This document shows positions 16,327 through 24,554 of a stretch of 64,000 nt of DNA, one piece after another. The notes beneath the pieces were generated by a model that worked only from the letters and a program-made list of their open reading frames with translations, ran no database searches and was not told the origin of the DNA. The stretch's first letter is position 1. Every line of letters begins with the position of its first letter. A program made the translations under genes and the position numbers. The stretch is from Patulibacter brassicae (GTDB lineage: Bacteria; Actinomycetota; Thermoleophilia; Solirubrobacterales; Solirubrobacteraceae): assembly GCF_033949425.1 (NCBI RefSeq), contig NZ_JAXAVX010000002.1, positions 248,001 to 312,000 on the forward strand, read 5' to 3'.

Positions 16327-16566
16327 TGGCGAGGACGTACCGGGACGTGCGCCGGATCCGGCGCAAGCCTGGGTGGGAGAGCGTGCGCGCGAGCGGATCG
16401 CACGAGCGCTGGCGGGCCCTGGCGGCCGCTCGACGACCGTGCCGGCCGGCGGGCGCGACGACCACGAGGCCGCGCCGGGCACGCTCGCCGCGATCCGTCG
16501 CGACACGGGCATCGAGGAGCTGGGACGAGCCCGATCGAGACGACGCCGAAGGCCACGAGGGGGACG
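16326..16566 (+). pseudogene. HicA-like mRNA interferase remnant, frameshifted
   Basis: The frame from ATG 16326 overlaps the previous stop by one base and reads MARTYRDVRRIRRKPGW, then the SGSHERWR segment with the catalytic His of HicA. After WRA the frame is lost. Adding one base in the GGCGGGCCCTGG run (about 16419-16428) restores PGGRSTTVPAGGRDDHE and APGTLAAIRRDTGIEEL, the classic HicA C-terminus. Even then no stop appears where HicA should end. The intact family member would be a small dsRBD-fold ribonuclease toxin. This copy is decayed, or carries more than one sequence error. Confidence 0.65.
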
Positions 16567-16818
16567 GTGCCGGTCCTGGTCGTCCTCCACCGCGCCGGGG
16601 ACGGCGGCTGGGGCGCGTGCTCGCCGCACGTCCCCGGGGCGTTCGCCCACGGCGACGCTCCCCAGGGCGCGGTCGAGGACCGGCACGCCGCCGTGGCGTT
16701 CACGCGCGAGGAGCCCGGCGCGTTGCGGATCGTGGACGTCGACGTCATCGACGGCGATCACGACGCCGTCGCGTTCACCCGCATCCCCGCGTGGCTCCAC
16801 GCCCGGCACCGGTCCCAC
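16567..16818 (+). pseudogene. HicB-like antitoxin remnant without a stop codon
   Basis: The GTG at 16567 has a GAGGGGG sequence 5 nt upstream. The first 33 residues, MPVLVVLHRAGDGGWGACSP then VPGAFAHGDA, match the N-terminal beta-strand pattern of HicB antitoxins (V/I-E-x-GxxGGWxAxxPDLPG). Beyond residue 35 the similarity fades and the frame stays open into metG, so no natural end exists; the end given is where recognisable character stops. Together with the frameshifted hicA just upstream, it suggests a decaying type II toxin-antitoxin pair inserted between rsmI and metG. Confidence 0.5.
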
Positions 16819-16936
16819 GGCGCCCCGACCGCCGACACCGCGCCGATCGCCGGACCGCCGACGGGCTGCGCCGCGTCGCCGCCCGGGGCGCCCGGGGGAC
16901 GGGCGCAGCGGGTCCCGCCGGTAGCCTGCAGGGGGC

Positions 16937-18478
16937 ATGGGCTACGAGGTCACGACCCCGATCTTCTACGTCAACGCCGCTCCCCACCTGGGTCACGCGT
17001 ACTCGACGATCGTGGCCGACGTCCTGGCGCGTCACCACCGGCAGCGCGGGGACGACGTCCTCTTCCTCACCGGCACGGACGAGCACGGCGAGCCCGTGGC
17101 GAACGTCGCCGCCGACCGGGGGATCTCCCCGCAGGAGCTCGTCGACGAGAACGCGCCGAAGTTCGAGGCGATGCGCGGGCCCCTGGAGTCCTCGTCGGAC
17201 TTCTTCATCCGCACCTCCGACCCGCGGCACAAGGCCGCGGTGCAGGAGATCCTCACGCGGGTCCGCGAGAACGGGTGGGTCTACGAGGGCGAGTACGAGG
17301 GCTGGTACTGCCCGAAGTGCGCCGACTTCAAGACCGAGTCGGAGATCGCGGAGGGCAACACCTGCCCGATCCACGGGATCCCGCTGAGCCGCGAGAAGGA
17401 GCGCAACTGGTTCTTCCGCCTGTCGGCGTTCCAGGAGCCGCTCGAGCGGCTCTACGCGGAGCGCCCCGACTGGGTCGTGCCCGCCGTGCGCCGCAACGAG
17501 GCGCTCGCGTTCATCAAGGGCGGCCTGCAGGACGTGTCGCTCAGCCGCAGCGCGATCAGCTGGGGCGTCGAGGTCCCATGGGACCCCGAGCACGTCTTCT
17601 ACGTCTGGTGGGACGCGCTCCTGAACTACGTCACCGCGCTGCGGTTCGCGCGGCCCGGCGAGGACCTGACGGCGAGCCACTGGCCCGCGGTCCACGTCAT
17701 CGGCAAGGACATCCTGAAGTTCCACGCGATCTACTGGCCGGCGCTCCTGCTCGCCGCGGGCCTCGAGCTGCCGAAGCGGCTGCTCGTCGGCGGCTTCCTG
17801 CTCGTCGGCGGCGAGAAGATGAGCAAGTCCAAGGGCAACGTCTTGGACCCGTTCGAGGCCGTCGAGGCGTTCGGCGCCGATGCCGTGCGCTTCTACCTCC
17901 TGCGCGAGGTGAGCTTCGGCAACGACGGCTCCGTCTCGCTCGAGGGCCTGCGGGCGCGCTACGAGACCGAGCTGGCCAACGACCTGGGCAACCTCGCCTC
18001 GCGGAGCCTCGCGATGGTCCGGCGCTACCGGGACGGGATCGTCCCCGACGTCGCGGTCGATCCGGAGATCGCCGCCGCGTTCGCGGGCCTGCCGGACGCC
18101 GTGGCGGGCCTGCTGGACGACGGGCAGGTGAGCCAGGCGCTCGACGAGATCTGGCAGCGCGTGCGGCGGCTGAACCGCTACGTCGAGGAGCGCGCGCCGT
18201 GGACGCTCGCGAAGGCCGAGAAGCCGGGCGCGGCGGGGGAGCCCGGCGCCGCGCCGGACGCGCTCGACGTCGTCCTGCGCACGCTCGTGGAGGGGGTGCG
18301 GTCGGTCGCGGTCCTCCTGCACCCGTGGCTGCCGGCGGCGACCACGACGCTCCTGGACGCGCTCGGCGCTCCGGACCTCGACTGGGACGGGGGCGCCCTC
18401 GGCGCCCGGGGCGCGTCCGCCGAGCCCGTCGGCGAGCTCGCGCCGCTGTTCCCGAAGGACCTGCCCGCGCTCGCCTGA
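16937..18478 (+). CDS. metG: methionyl-tRNA synthetase
   Basis: This class I synthetase charges initiator and elongator tRNA-Met. Its 513 residues contain the HIGH-type motif HLGH (17-20) and KMSKSKGN (about 294-301). A connective-peptide zinc knuckle appears as WYCPKCADF and NTCPIHGIPL, giving a C2-C/H arrangement. The WVVPAVRRNEALAFIKGGL and YVWWDALLNYVTAL segments are standard for MetG. The tail after about residue 430 is the helical anticodon domain; no C-terminal dimerisation (tRNA-binding) domain is present. TAGCCT (16922-16927) lies 9 nt before the ATG. It heads the metG-tatD-rsmA-ispE block. Confidence 0.97.
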   Translation: MGYEVTTPIFYVNAAPHLGHAYSTIVADVLARHHRQRGDDVLFLTGTDEHGEPVANVAADRGISPQELVDENAPKFEAMRGPLESSSDFFIRTSDPRHKAAVQEILTRVRENGWVYEGEYEGWYCPKCADFKTESEIAEGNTCPIHGIPLSREKERNWFFRLSAFQEPLERLYAERPDWVVPAVRRNEALAFIKGGLQDVSLSRSAISWGVEVPWDPEHVFYVWWDALLNYVTALRFARPGEDLTASHWPAVHVIGKDILKFHAIYWPALLLAAGLELPKRLLVGGFLLVGGEKMSKSKGNVLDPFEAVEAFGADAVRFYLLREVSFGNDGSVSLEGLRARYETELANDLGNLASRSLAMVRRYRDGIVPDVAVDPEIAAAFAGLPDAVAGLLDDGQVSQALDEIWQRVRRLNRYVEERAPWTLAKAEKPGAAGEPGAAPDALDVVLRTLVEGVRSVAVLLHPWLPAATTTLLDALGAPDLDWDGGALGARGASAEPVGELAPLFPKDLPALA

Positions 18479-18511
18479 GCCGCGGACCGCCCACGCCGCC
18501 CGCGCCCGCCG

Positions 18512-19270
18512 ATGATCGACAGCCACACGCACCTCGCCTCGTGCGCGCCCGACGACGAGGTGCTCGTCGCGAGCGCCCGCGGCGCCGGGGTCACGCGGAT
18601 CCTCACCGTCGGCATGGACGACGAGACGAACCCCGTCGTGCTCGACCAGGCCGAGCGGTTCCCCGAGGTCTTCGCGGCCGTCGGGCGCCATCCGAACGCC
18701 GCCGACGGCTGGGACGCGGCGGCCGCCGAGCGGCTGCGCGCCTGGGCGGCGGACCCGCGGTGCCGCGCCGTCGGCGAGACGGGCCTGGACCGCTACCGCG
18801 ACAGCGCCGCGCCCGACGCCCAGCGGGCCGCCTTCCGCGACCAGATCGAGATCGCGCGCGAGGTCGCCAAGCCCCTCGTCATCCACACGCGGTCCGCGGA
18901 CGACGAGACGATCGCCACCTTGCGCGAGCACGCCGACGGCGTCGCGGTGATCCTCCACTGCTTCTCGATGCCCGACCGCCTGCACGAGTGCCTCGACCAG
19001 GGCTGGTACGTGAGCTTCGCCGGCAACGTCACCTATCCGCGCAACGGCGACCTGGCGCTCGCCGCCGCGACGGTGCCCGACGACCGCCTGCTCGTGGAGA
19101 CCGACGCGCCGTACCTCACCCCGCAGGCGCTGCGCAAGGAGCGCAACCAGCCCGCGTTCGTCGTCGAGACGGCCCGCTTCGTCGCCGCGCAGCGCGACCA
19201 GGCGCTCGCGGAGCTCGATGCCGTCGTCACCGCCAACGCGCAGCGGCTCTTCGGCTGGGGCGACGCGTGA
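18512..19270 (+). CDS. tatD: TatD-family metal-dependent hydrolase / DNase
   Basis: This 252-residue TIM-barrel amidohydrolase-fold enzyme is related to TatD 3'-5' exonuclease (YcfH/YabD group). All metal ligands are present: His5 and His7 in DSHTHL, Glu in VGETGLDRYR, His in KPLVIHTRSA, His in VILHCFSMP and Asp in LVETDAPYLTP. The position between metG and rsmA is conserved in many Gram-positive bacteria. It begins 33 nt after metG. Its last codons overlap rsmA by 4 nt (GTGA), which implies a polycistronic mRNA with translational coupling. Confidence 0.95.
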   Translation: MIDSHTHLASCAPDDEVLVASARGAGVTRILTVGMDDETNPVVLDQAERFPEVFAAVGRHPNAADGWDAAAAERLRAWAADPRCRAVGETGLDRYRDSAAPDAQRAAFRDQIEIAREVAKPLVIHTRSADDETIATLREHADGVAVILHCFSMPDRLHECLDQGWYVSFAGNVTYPRNGDLALAAATVPDDRLLVETDAPYLTPQALRKERNQPAFVVETARFVAAQRDQALAELDAVVTANAQRLFGWGDA

Positions 19271-20160
19271 CCGTCCAGCCGAGCCTGCGCCGGATGCGCG
19301 AGCACGGCGTGCGCCCGAAGCGCGACCTCGGCCAGAACTTCCTCGTCGACGACAACATCCTCGGCGTCATCGCCCGTCTCGCGGAGCTCCGCGACGACGA
19401 CGTCGCGCTCGAGGTCGGCGGCGGCCTCGGCGTGCTCTCCGAGCACCTCGCGCCGCGGGTGGCCGCGCTGCACGTCGTCGAGCTCGACCGGGCGCTCGAG
19501 GAGCCGCTGCGCGAGGCGCTGCAGCCGTGGGCGGCCGACGGCCGCGCGCAGCTGCACCTCGGCGACGCGATGCGGATCGACCTCACCGCCCTGGACCCGC
19601 CGCCGACGGTCTGCGTGTCGAACCTGCCCTACTCCGTCGCCGCGGGCGTCATCCTGCGCACCGTGGCGGAGCTGCCGACGGTCGAGCGCTGGGTCGGGAT
19701 GGTGCAGAAGGAGGTCGGCGATCGCTTCGCCGCGACGGCCGGCGGGACGGACGCCAAGGCGTACGGCGCTCCGTCGGCGCTCGCGCAGCTCTCCTGCGAG
19801 GTCCGGGTCCTGCGGCCGATCTCCCGCAACGTCTTCGCGCCGGTCCCGAACGTCGACAGCGTCCTGCTCGGGCTGCGCCGGATCCGCCCGCCGGCCCCGG
19901 TGGCCGTGCGCCGGCTCGTCGACGCCGCCTTCGCCCACCGCCGCAAGGCGCTGGCGCGCTCCGTCGCCCTGCACGGCGGCGGCAACGCGCGTCGCGACGC
20001 CGTGCGCGTGGCGCTCGAGGCGGCCGGCCTGCCCGTCGACGTGCGCGCCGAGCGGGTGACGGCGGAGCAGTTCGCGACCCTGGCGGCGCAGCTCGCGCGC
20101 GCCGAGGGCGACGAGGCCCTGGGGACGGAGATCGACCGGTGGTGGGGGAGCGCGGCGTGA
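19267..20160 (+). CDS. rsmA: 16S rRNA (adenine(1518)-N6/adenine(1519)-N6)-dimethyltransferase
   Basis: RsmA (KsgA) dimethylates two adenosines in helix 45 of 16S rRNA late in 30S assembly. The 297 residues show the PKRDLGQNFLVDDNIL N-terminus, SAM motif I LEVGGGLGVLSEHLA, and the catalytic NLPY motif in VCVSNLPYSVAAGV. The RISRNVF-like segment (PISRNVFAPVPNVDSVLL) and FAHRRKAL in the C-terminal helical domain are also family marks. Motif I has VGGG where most homologues have IGPG. The start is GTG 19267, overlapping the tatD stop; the stop overlaps ispE by 4 nt. Confidence 0.96.
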   Translation: MTVQPSLRRMREHGVRPKRDLGQNFLVDDNILGVIARLAELRDDDVALEVGGGLGVLSEHLAPRVAALHVVELDRALEEPLREALQPWAADGRAQLHLGDAMRIDLTALDPPPTVCVSNLPYSVAAGVILRTVAELPTVERWVGMVQKEVGDRFAATAGGTDAKAYGAPSALAQLSCEVRVLRPISRNVFAPVPNVDSVLLGLRRIRPPAPVAVRRLVDAAFAHRRKALARSVALHGGGNARRDAVRVALEAAGLPVDVRAERVTAEQFATLAAQLARAEGDEALGTEIDRWWGSAA

Positions 20161-21203
20161 CGACGACCAACCGGCCCGGGACCGACCTGCCGCAGGCGGC
20201 GGCCACCGTGGCCCCCGCGAAGGTCAACGCGACCCTCGTCGTCGGGCCGACGCGCGAGGCCGACGGCCGCCACGAGCTCGTGAGCGTCATGCAGTCGGTG
20301 ACGCTGCACGACGACGTCGCGATCCGCCCGCGCCGCGACGGCGACGAGCTCCCGCCGCGGCCCGGCGAGACCGAGGAGCTCGACCCCGAGCTGCTGTGCG
20401 TCCTGCCGGCCGGCACGCCGACCGAGCCGGCCGCCGGCGTCGTCGAGGACCCCTCCGGGGACCTCGTCCGCTGTCCCGGCGTCCGCGGCGAGAACCTCGC
20501 GCTCACCGCCCTGCGCCGCTTCCGCGCGGCCACGGGCTGGGACGCCGGGCCGCTGACGATCGAGATCGCGAAGCGGATCCCCGTCGCGGCCGGCATGGCC
20601 GGCGGATCGGCGGACGCCGGCGCCGTGCTGCGCCTGGCGGCGCACCTCAGCGGCCGCGGCGACGCCGTGCTGCTGCAGGAGCTCGCGGCCGGCCTCGGGG
20701 CCGACGTCCCCCACCAGCTGCAGCCGGGCCTCGCGCTGGCGACCGGCGCCGGGGAGCGGCTCGTGCGCTCGACCGGGATCCTGCCCGGCGCGGCGCTCGT
20801 CCTGCCTTCGAGCGCGCAGCTCTCGACCGCGGCGGTCTACCGCCGCTGCGACGAGCTCGACAGCCCCCGGACCGCCACGGCGCTCGCCGGCTGGGAGGAC
20901 CGCGTGGCGATCGCGCTCGGCGGACCGGCGCCGCCGTCGCTGCCCGACGCGCTCTGCGTCAACGACCTCGAGGCGGCGGCGCTGGACCTCTGCCCCTCGA
21001 TCGCCGACGCGCTGGACCGCCTGCGCGGGGTGGGCGCCCAGCGGTCGATGGTCTGCGGGTCCGGTCCGACGACGATCGGCTGGTTCGCGTCGGCCGACGC
21101 GGCCCGTGCCGCCGCCACCGCGCTGGGCGAGGAGGCGGGCGCGATCGTCGCCGTCCCGACCGGCGGCGCCGCCGTGTCCTCGATCCTGGAGCTGCCGGCA
21201 TGA
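20157..21203 (+). CDS. ispE: 4-diphosphocytidyl-2-C-methyl-D-erythritol kinase
   Basis: IspE is the GHMP kinase that phosphorylates CDP-ME in the MEP isoprenoid pathway. APAKVNATLVVG is the substrate-binding strand (Lys of the family's K-x-N-L), IPVAAGMAGGSADAGAVLR is the ATP-binding motif, and CGSGPTTIGWF is GHMP motif 3. At 348 residues it is longer than the usual 290-310. The extra is mostly an acidic, Pro-rich insertion at about residues 60-105 (RRDGDELPPRPGETEELDPE and following). It starts at GTG 20157 inside the rsmA stop and ends in an ATGA overlap with the DedA-PAP2 gene. Confidence 0.93.
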   Translation: MTTTNRPGTDLPQAAATVAPAKVNATLVVGPTREADGRHELVSVMQSVTLHDDVAIRPRRDGDELPPRPGETEELDPELLCVLPAGTPTEPAAGVVEDPSGDLVRCPGVRGENLALTALRRFRAATGWDAGPLTIEIAKRIPVAAGMAGGSADAGAVLRLAAHLSGRGDAVLLQELAAGLGADVPHQLQPGLALATGAGERLVRSTGILPGAALVLPSSAQLSTAAVYRRCDELDSPRTATALAGWEDRVAIALGGPAPPSLPDALCVNDLEAAALDLCPSIADALDRLRGVGAQRSMVCGSGPTTIGWFASADAARAAATALGEEAGAIVAVPTGGAAVSSILELPA

Positions 21204-22885
21204 GCGTCGAGCTCGCCCTCCCGCTCGCGAAGCTCCACCCGATGTGGATCGCGCTCGCGATCCTGGCGCCGGCGGCGTACCTGCTCGCCGTCCGCCGCGG
21301 CTGGAAGCGCCCCCGCTGGGCGCTGCCCGCGGCGATCGTCGCGGTGATCGCCGGCGTCGTGCTCGGCAGCGGCACCGTCGAGCTGCCGACGCTCGAGGAC
21401 CTGCCGCTCGAGGAGATCGTCGAGGACATCGGCGACGCGCTCGGCGACTGGGCCTACGGGCTCGTCGCCCTGCTCGCGTTCCTCGAGACGGGCGCCTTCG
21501 TCGGCCTGCTCGCGCCGGGCGAGACCTTCGTCATCCTCGCCGGCGTCCTGGCGGGCGAGGGGACGCTCGAGCTCTTCACGCTGCTGACGATCGTCTGGGC
21601 CAGCGCGTTCCTCGGCGACCTCGTGAGCTTCCTGCTCGGGCGCAAGCTCGGGCGGTCGTTCATCGAGAAGCACGGTCCGCGGGTGAAGATCACCCCCGAC
21701 CGCCTGCGGCAGGTCGAGGCGTTCTTCGACAAGCACGGCGGCAAGGCGGTGATCATCGGCCGGTTCATCGGCTTCGTCCGCGCCGTCGCCCCCTTCGTGC
21801 TCGGCTCCTCGGGCGTGGCCGCGCGGCGGTTCGTCCCGTACTCGATCATCGGCAGCGGGCTCTGGGCGACGGTCTTCGTCGTCCTCGGCTACGTCTTCTG
21901 GCGCAGCCTCGACCAGCTGCTCGCCTGGGCGAAGCAGGGCGCGTTCATCTTCGGCACGATCGTGACGATCGTCGTCGGTGCGCTGGTCCTGGCGCACTGG
22001 CTCAGCGAGCCGGAGAACCGCGAGCAGGCGCGCGTCTGGCTGCGCCAGGCGAGCGAGACCCGCACGGGCCGCGTCGTGCTGGCGATCTGGCGTCCGATCT
22101 CCGGGCCGGCCGGGTTCGTCTGGGGGCGGATCACGCCGGGCGGCCTGGGCCTCGAGCTGACGACGCTCACGGCGATCATCGCCGTCGGCACCTTCGCGTT
22201 CATCAGCAACGAGAACCTGCTGGACCAGCGGACGCTCACGCGCGGTGACCGGGAGCTCCTGCGGCTGGGCGACGACGTGCTCGTCGGGCCGGTCGAGAGC
22301 ATCGCCCGGGTCGGCCTCGTGCTCGGGCGGCCGTGGGTGCTGCTCGTGCTCACCGCCCTGGCCGTGCTCTTCCTCCTGCGCAAGCGGCGCCTGCCGACGG
22401 CGATCACCCTCGCGGCGACCGTCCCGATCGGGCTGCTCGTCACCGCGCTCGTGCGCGACGGCGAGTCCCGGCCCCAGCCGCCCGGCGCGCTGGAGGAGCT
22501 CTCCGGCTCGAGCTTCCCCTCGACGACCGCGGCCGGCGCCGTCGGCTTCGTCGCGATCGCGCTGGCGCTCTCGCCGTCGGTGCGGCGGCTGCCCGGGAGG
22601 ATCGGGCTGACCGGCCTGGCCACGATCCTCGCCGCGGCGATCTGCGCGGCCCCGCTGGCGCTGCGGGCCAACCACCTCTCCGACGTCCTCGCGGGCGCCG
22701 GCCTGTCGGCGGCGGTCATGGCGCTCGTCGGCGCCGTCGGCCTCATCGCGACGTACGTCGTCGTCGGGCCGACGGGCGCCCGGGTCGCGCCGCGCGAGCC
22801 GGGGCAGCCCCCGGGCGAGCCGCCCGCGGGCGCCGACGGCGGGGCCGAGCGACCGGACGATCCGGTAGACACTCCGGGCGCATGA
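21200..22885 (+). CDS. DedA-PAP2 fusion membrane protein
   Basis: This 561-residue polytopic protein starts with two hydrophobic helices (about 13-60). A DedA/SNARE-associated domain follows (about 80-245), with ALLAFLETGAFVGLLAPGE, FLGDLVSFLLGRKLGR and GKAVIIGRFIGFVRAVAPF, which carry the family's charged membrane motifs. The second half (about 320-530) looks like a PAP2 phosphatase: SRPQPPG, SSFPSTTAAGAV and ANHLSDVLAGAGL. The PSGH His of motif 2 and the SR of motif 3 are missing. DedA proteins flip or recycle undecaprenyl-phosphate and PAP2 partners dephosphorylate it, so the fusion probably acts in lipid-carrier recycling. It is coupled to ispE by an ATGA overlap. Confidence 0.82.
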   Translation: MSVELALPLAKLHPMWIALAILAPAAYLLAVRRGWKRPRWALPAAIVAVIAGVVLGSGTVELPTLEDLPLEEIVEDIGDALGDWAYGLVALLAFLETGAFVGLLAPGETFVILAGVLAGEGTLELFTLLTIVWASAFLGDLVSFLLGRKLGRSFIEKHGPRVKITPDRLRQVEAFFDKHGGKAVIIGRFIGFVRAVAPFVLGSSGVAARRFVPYSIIGSGLWATVFVVLGYVFWRSLDQLLAWAKQGAFIFGTIVTIVVGALVLAHWLSEPENREQARVWLRQASETRTGRVVLAIWRPISGPAGFVWGRITPGGLGLELTTLTAIIAVGTFAFISNENLLDQRTLTRGDRELLRLGDDVLVGPVESIARVGLVLGRPWVLLVLTALAVLFLLRKRRLPTAITLAATVPIGLLVTALVRDGESRPQPPGALEELSGSSFPSTTAAGAVGFVAIALALSPSVRRLPGRIGLTGLATILAAAICAAPLALRANHLSDVLAGAGLSAAVMALVGAVGLIATYVVVGPTGARVAPREPGQPPGEPPAGADGGAERPDDPVDTPGA

Positions 22886-23097
22886 GCCACGAGTTCGTCA
22901 CCTACCTCGTGCTCGTCGTCGGCGGCCTCGTCTCGCTCACCGCCGTGATCGGGCTCGTCCTGGTGCCGGTGGTCCGCATCTACGACCTCTGGAGCCAGCG
23001 GATCGCCGCGTTCGTGCTCGGCCTCTTCATCGTCGGCGTCTTCGCGACCGGCGGCGTCTACCTCGGCCTGCAGATCATCGACCGCTACCTCAGCTGA
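22882..23097 (+). CDS. small two-helix membrane protein
   Basis: This 71-residue protein has two predicted transmembrane helices (about 6-29 and 40-64) joined by a short basic loop, RIYDLWSQR. I do not recognise a family. The ATG overlaps the DedA-PAP2 stop (ATGA), so it is the last gene of the metG-tatD-rsmA-ispE-dedA run and probably translated by coupling. Association with its membrane-protein neighbour is plausible from linkage but not shown. The 133 nt that follow contain only the promoter of the next gene. Confidence 0.75.
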   Translation: MSHEFVTYLVLVVGGLVSLTAVIGLVLVPVVRIYDLWSQRIAAFVLGLFIVGVFATGGVYLGLQIIDRYLS

Positions 23098-23217
23098 CGC
23101 GCGGGCGCCCCGCGGCGCCCTTCCAGCGAGGTCCTCCGGGGCACCGACGGCGGCGCGCTGACACGCCGTCACGCCGCACCGCGAGCGCCGACGACCGGCC
23201 GTGCGCGGCTCCGTCGA

Positions 23218-23223
23218 TACGAT
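23218..23223 (+). promoter_or_regulatory. -10 box TACGAT, leaderless start of the PucR gene
   Basis: TACGAT ends 7 nt before GTG 23231. This is one of the clearest cases in the window and favours that GTG over an ATG 30 nt further upstream. Confidence 0.55.
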
Positions 23224-23230
23224 CAGGGGC

Positions 23231-24490
23231 GTGCCATCGCCCTCCGAGCCGCTCGTCGAGGCCGACGCGGCCAGCGACACCGGTCCGCTGGGCGCGATCG
23301 CCGAGGCGGTCGGGAGCGGTGCCGGGCTGCCGGCCCTGGCGCGCGCCGCGGCGCGCGCGCTCGACGCCGGCGTCGTGGTCGCCGACCGCGGCGGCGCGGT
23401 CCTCGCGGTCGCCGCGCGCTCGCGCGACGAGGAGCGCCGCCTGCTCGCCGCCCGTGGCGAGCTGCCGAGCGATCCGCTGGTCGTCGCCGGCGAGCCGGCC
23501 GGCAGCGTCGTCCTGCAGCACCGCGGCGAGCCGGACGCCGGGATCGTGGCGCTCGTGCTCACGGTGCTGGCGCTCGAGGTCGAGCGGGTGCGCGCCCCGG
23601 CGCGGGCCAGCCAGGAGGAGGCGGCGGCGTTCTGCACCGACCTGCTCAACGGCGACCTCGACGACCCCGAGACGATCGTCGGCCGCGGCACCGAGCTCGG
23701 CCTGGACCTCAGCGGCCCGGTCGGCTCGCTCGTCGTCCGGGTCCATCCGCACGTGTCCGGCGACGACGGCTGGCGCGCCCGGGCGCTGGCGGCCGTCGAG
23801 CGCGGCGCGCGCTCCGTCTCGCCGTCGGCCCTCGTCGGCGCGATCGAGCGCCCGAATGCCTCCGCCTGCGAGATCACCGCGCTCGTCCCGGCGCCCGCCG
23901 AGGACGCGATCCAGCGCGCCGCGCGCGCGGCGTTCACCGAGCTGGACGGCGTGCTGCCCGGACACGGCGTCTCCGTCGGGCACGGACGCACGACGGAGGA
24001 GCCGGGCGAGCTGCCGCGGGCGGTCCAGGAGGCGCTCCTGGCCTGCAACGTCGGCGAGGGCGACCCGGACCAGGCCGTGCTCGGCTTCGAGGAGACCGGC
24101 GCGTACCGCCTCCTCCTCTCGGCGATGAGCGAGAACCCCGACGAGCTCCGGCGCTTCTACGCCGAGACGATCGAGCCGCTGGCCGCCTACGACGCCCAGT
24201 ACGAGACCGATCTCGTCGGGACCGTCACGGCGTACCTCGACGCCGACGGCTCGGTCGCCGCCGCTGCCCAGCGCCTCTTCACCCATCGGCACACCGTCCG
24301 CTACCGCCTCGAGCGCGTGCGCGAGCTCTGCGGGCTCGACGTGACCTCCAGCGACGGGCGCGAGCGCCTGAGCCTCGGGCTCAAGGCGATGCGCGTGCTC
24401 GGCCTGGGGCAGCACGACGGCGCGGCGCTCGGGGATCGCGACGCTCGCCCGCGCCGCGGCTCCGGCGGCCGGCGCACCGGCCGCAGCTGA
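23231..24490 (+). CDS. PucR-family transcriptional regulator
   Basis: This 419-residue regulator has an N-terminal GAF-like sensor region (about 25-115; VVVADRGGAVLAVAARSRD) and a central GGDEF-like/CdaR segment (about 150-275). The C-terminal PucR helix-turn-helix is TVTAYLDADGSVAAAAQRLF then THRHTVRYRLERVREL (about 335-370), the family signature. PucR/CdaR proteins usually activate purine, sugar-acid or amino-acid catabolic genes. No such cluster is adjacent except the MTA/MTI phosphorylase gene 64 nt downstream, which has its own promoter. A disordered Arg-rich tail follows the HTH. Confidence 0.9.
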   Translation: MPSPSEPLVEADAASDTGPLGAIAEAVGSGAGLPALARAAARALDAGVVVADRGGAVLAVAARSRDEERRLLAARGELPSDPLVVAGEPAGSVVLQHRGEPDAGIVALVLTVLALEVERVRAPARASQEEAAAFCTDLLNGDLDDPETIVGRGTELGLDLSGPVGSLVVRVHPHVSGDDGWRARALAAVERGARSVSPSALVGAIERPNASACEITALVPAPAEDAIQRAARAAFTELDGVLPGHGVSVGHGRTTEEPGELPRAVQEALLACNVGEGDPDQAVLGFEETGAYRLLLSAMSENPDELRRFYAETIEPLAAYDAQYETDLVGTVTAYLDADGSVAAAAQRLFTHRHTVRYRLERVRELCGLDVTSSDGRERLSLGLKAMRVLGLGQHDGAALGDRDARPRRGSGGRRTGRS

Positions 24491-24554
24491 GCGCGGCGCG
24501 CCTCGTCGCGGAGCGGCCGGCCCGCCGCGCGGACCCTGGATAGGGTCCCGCGCG

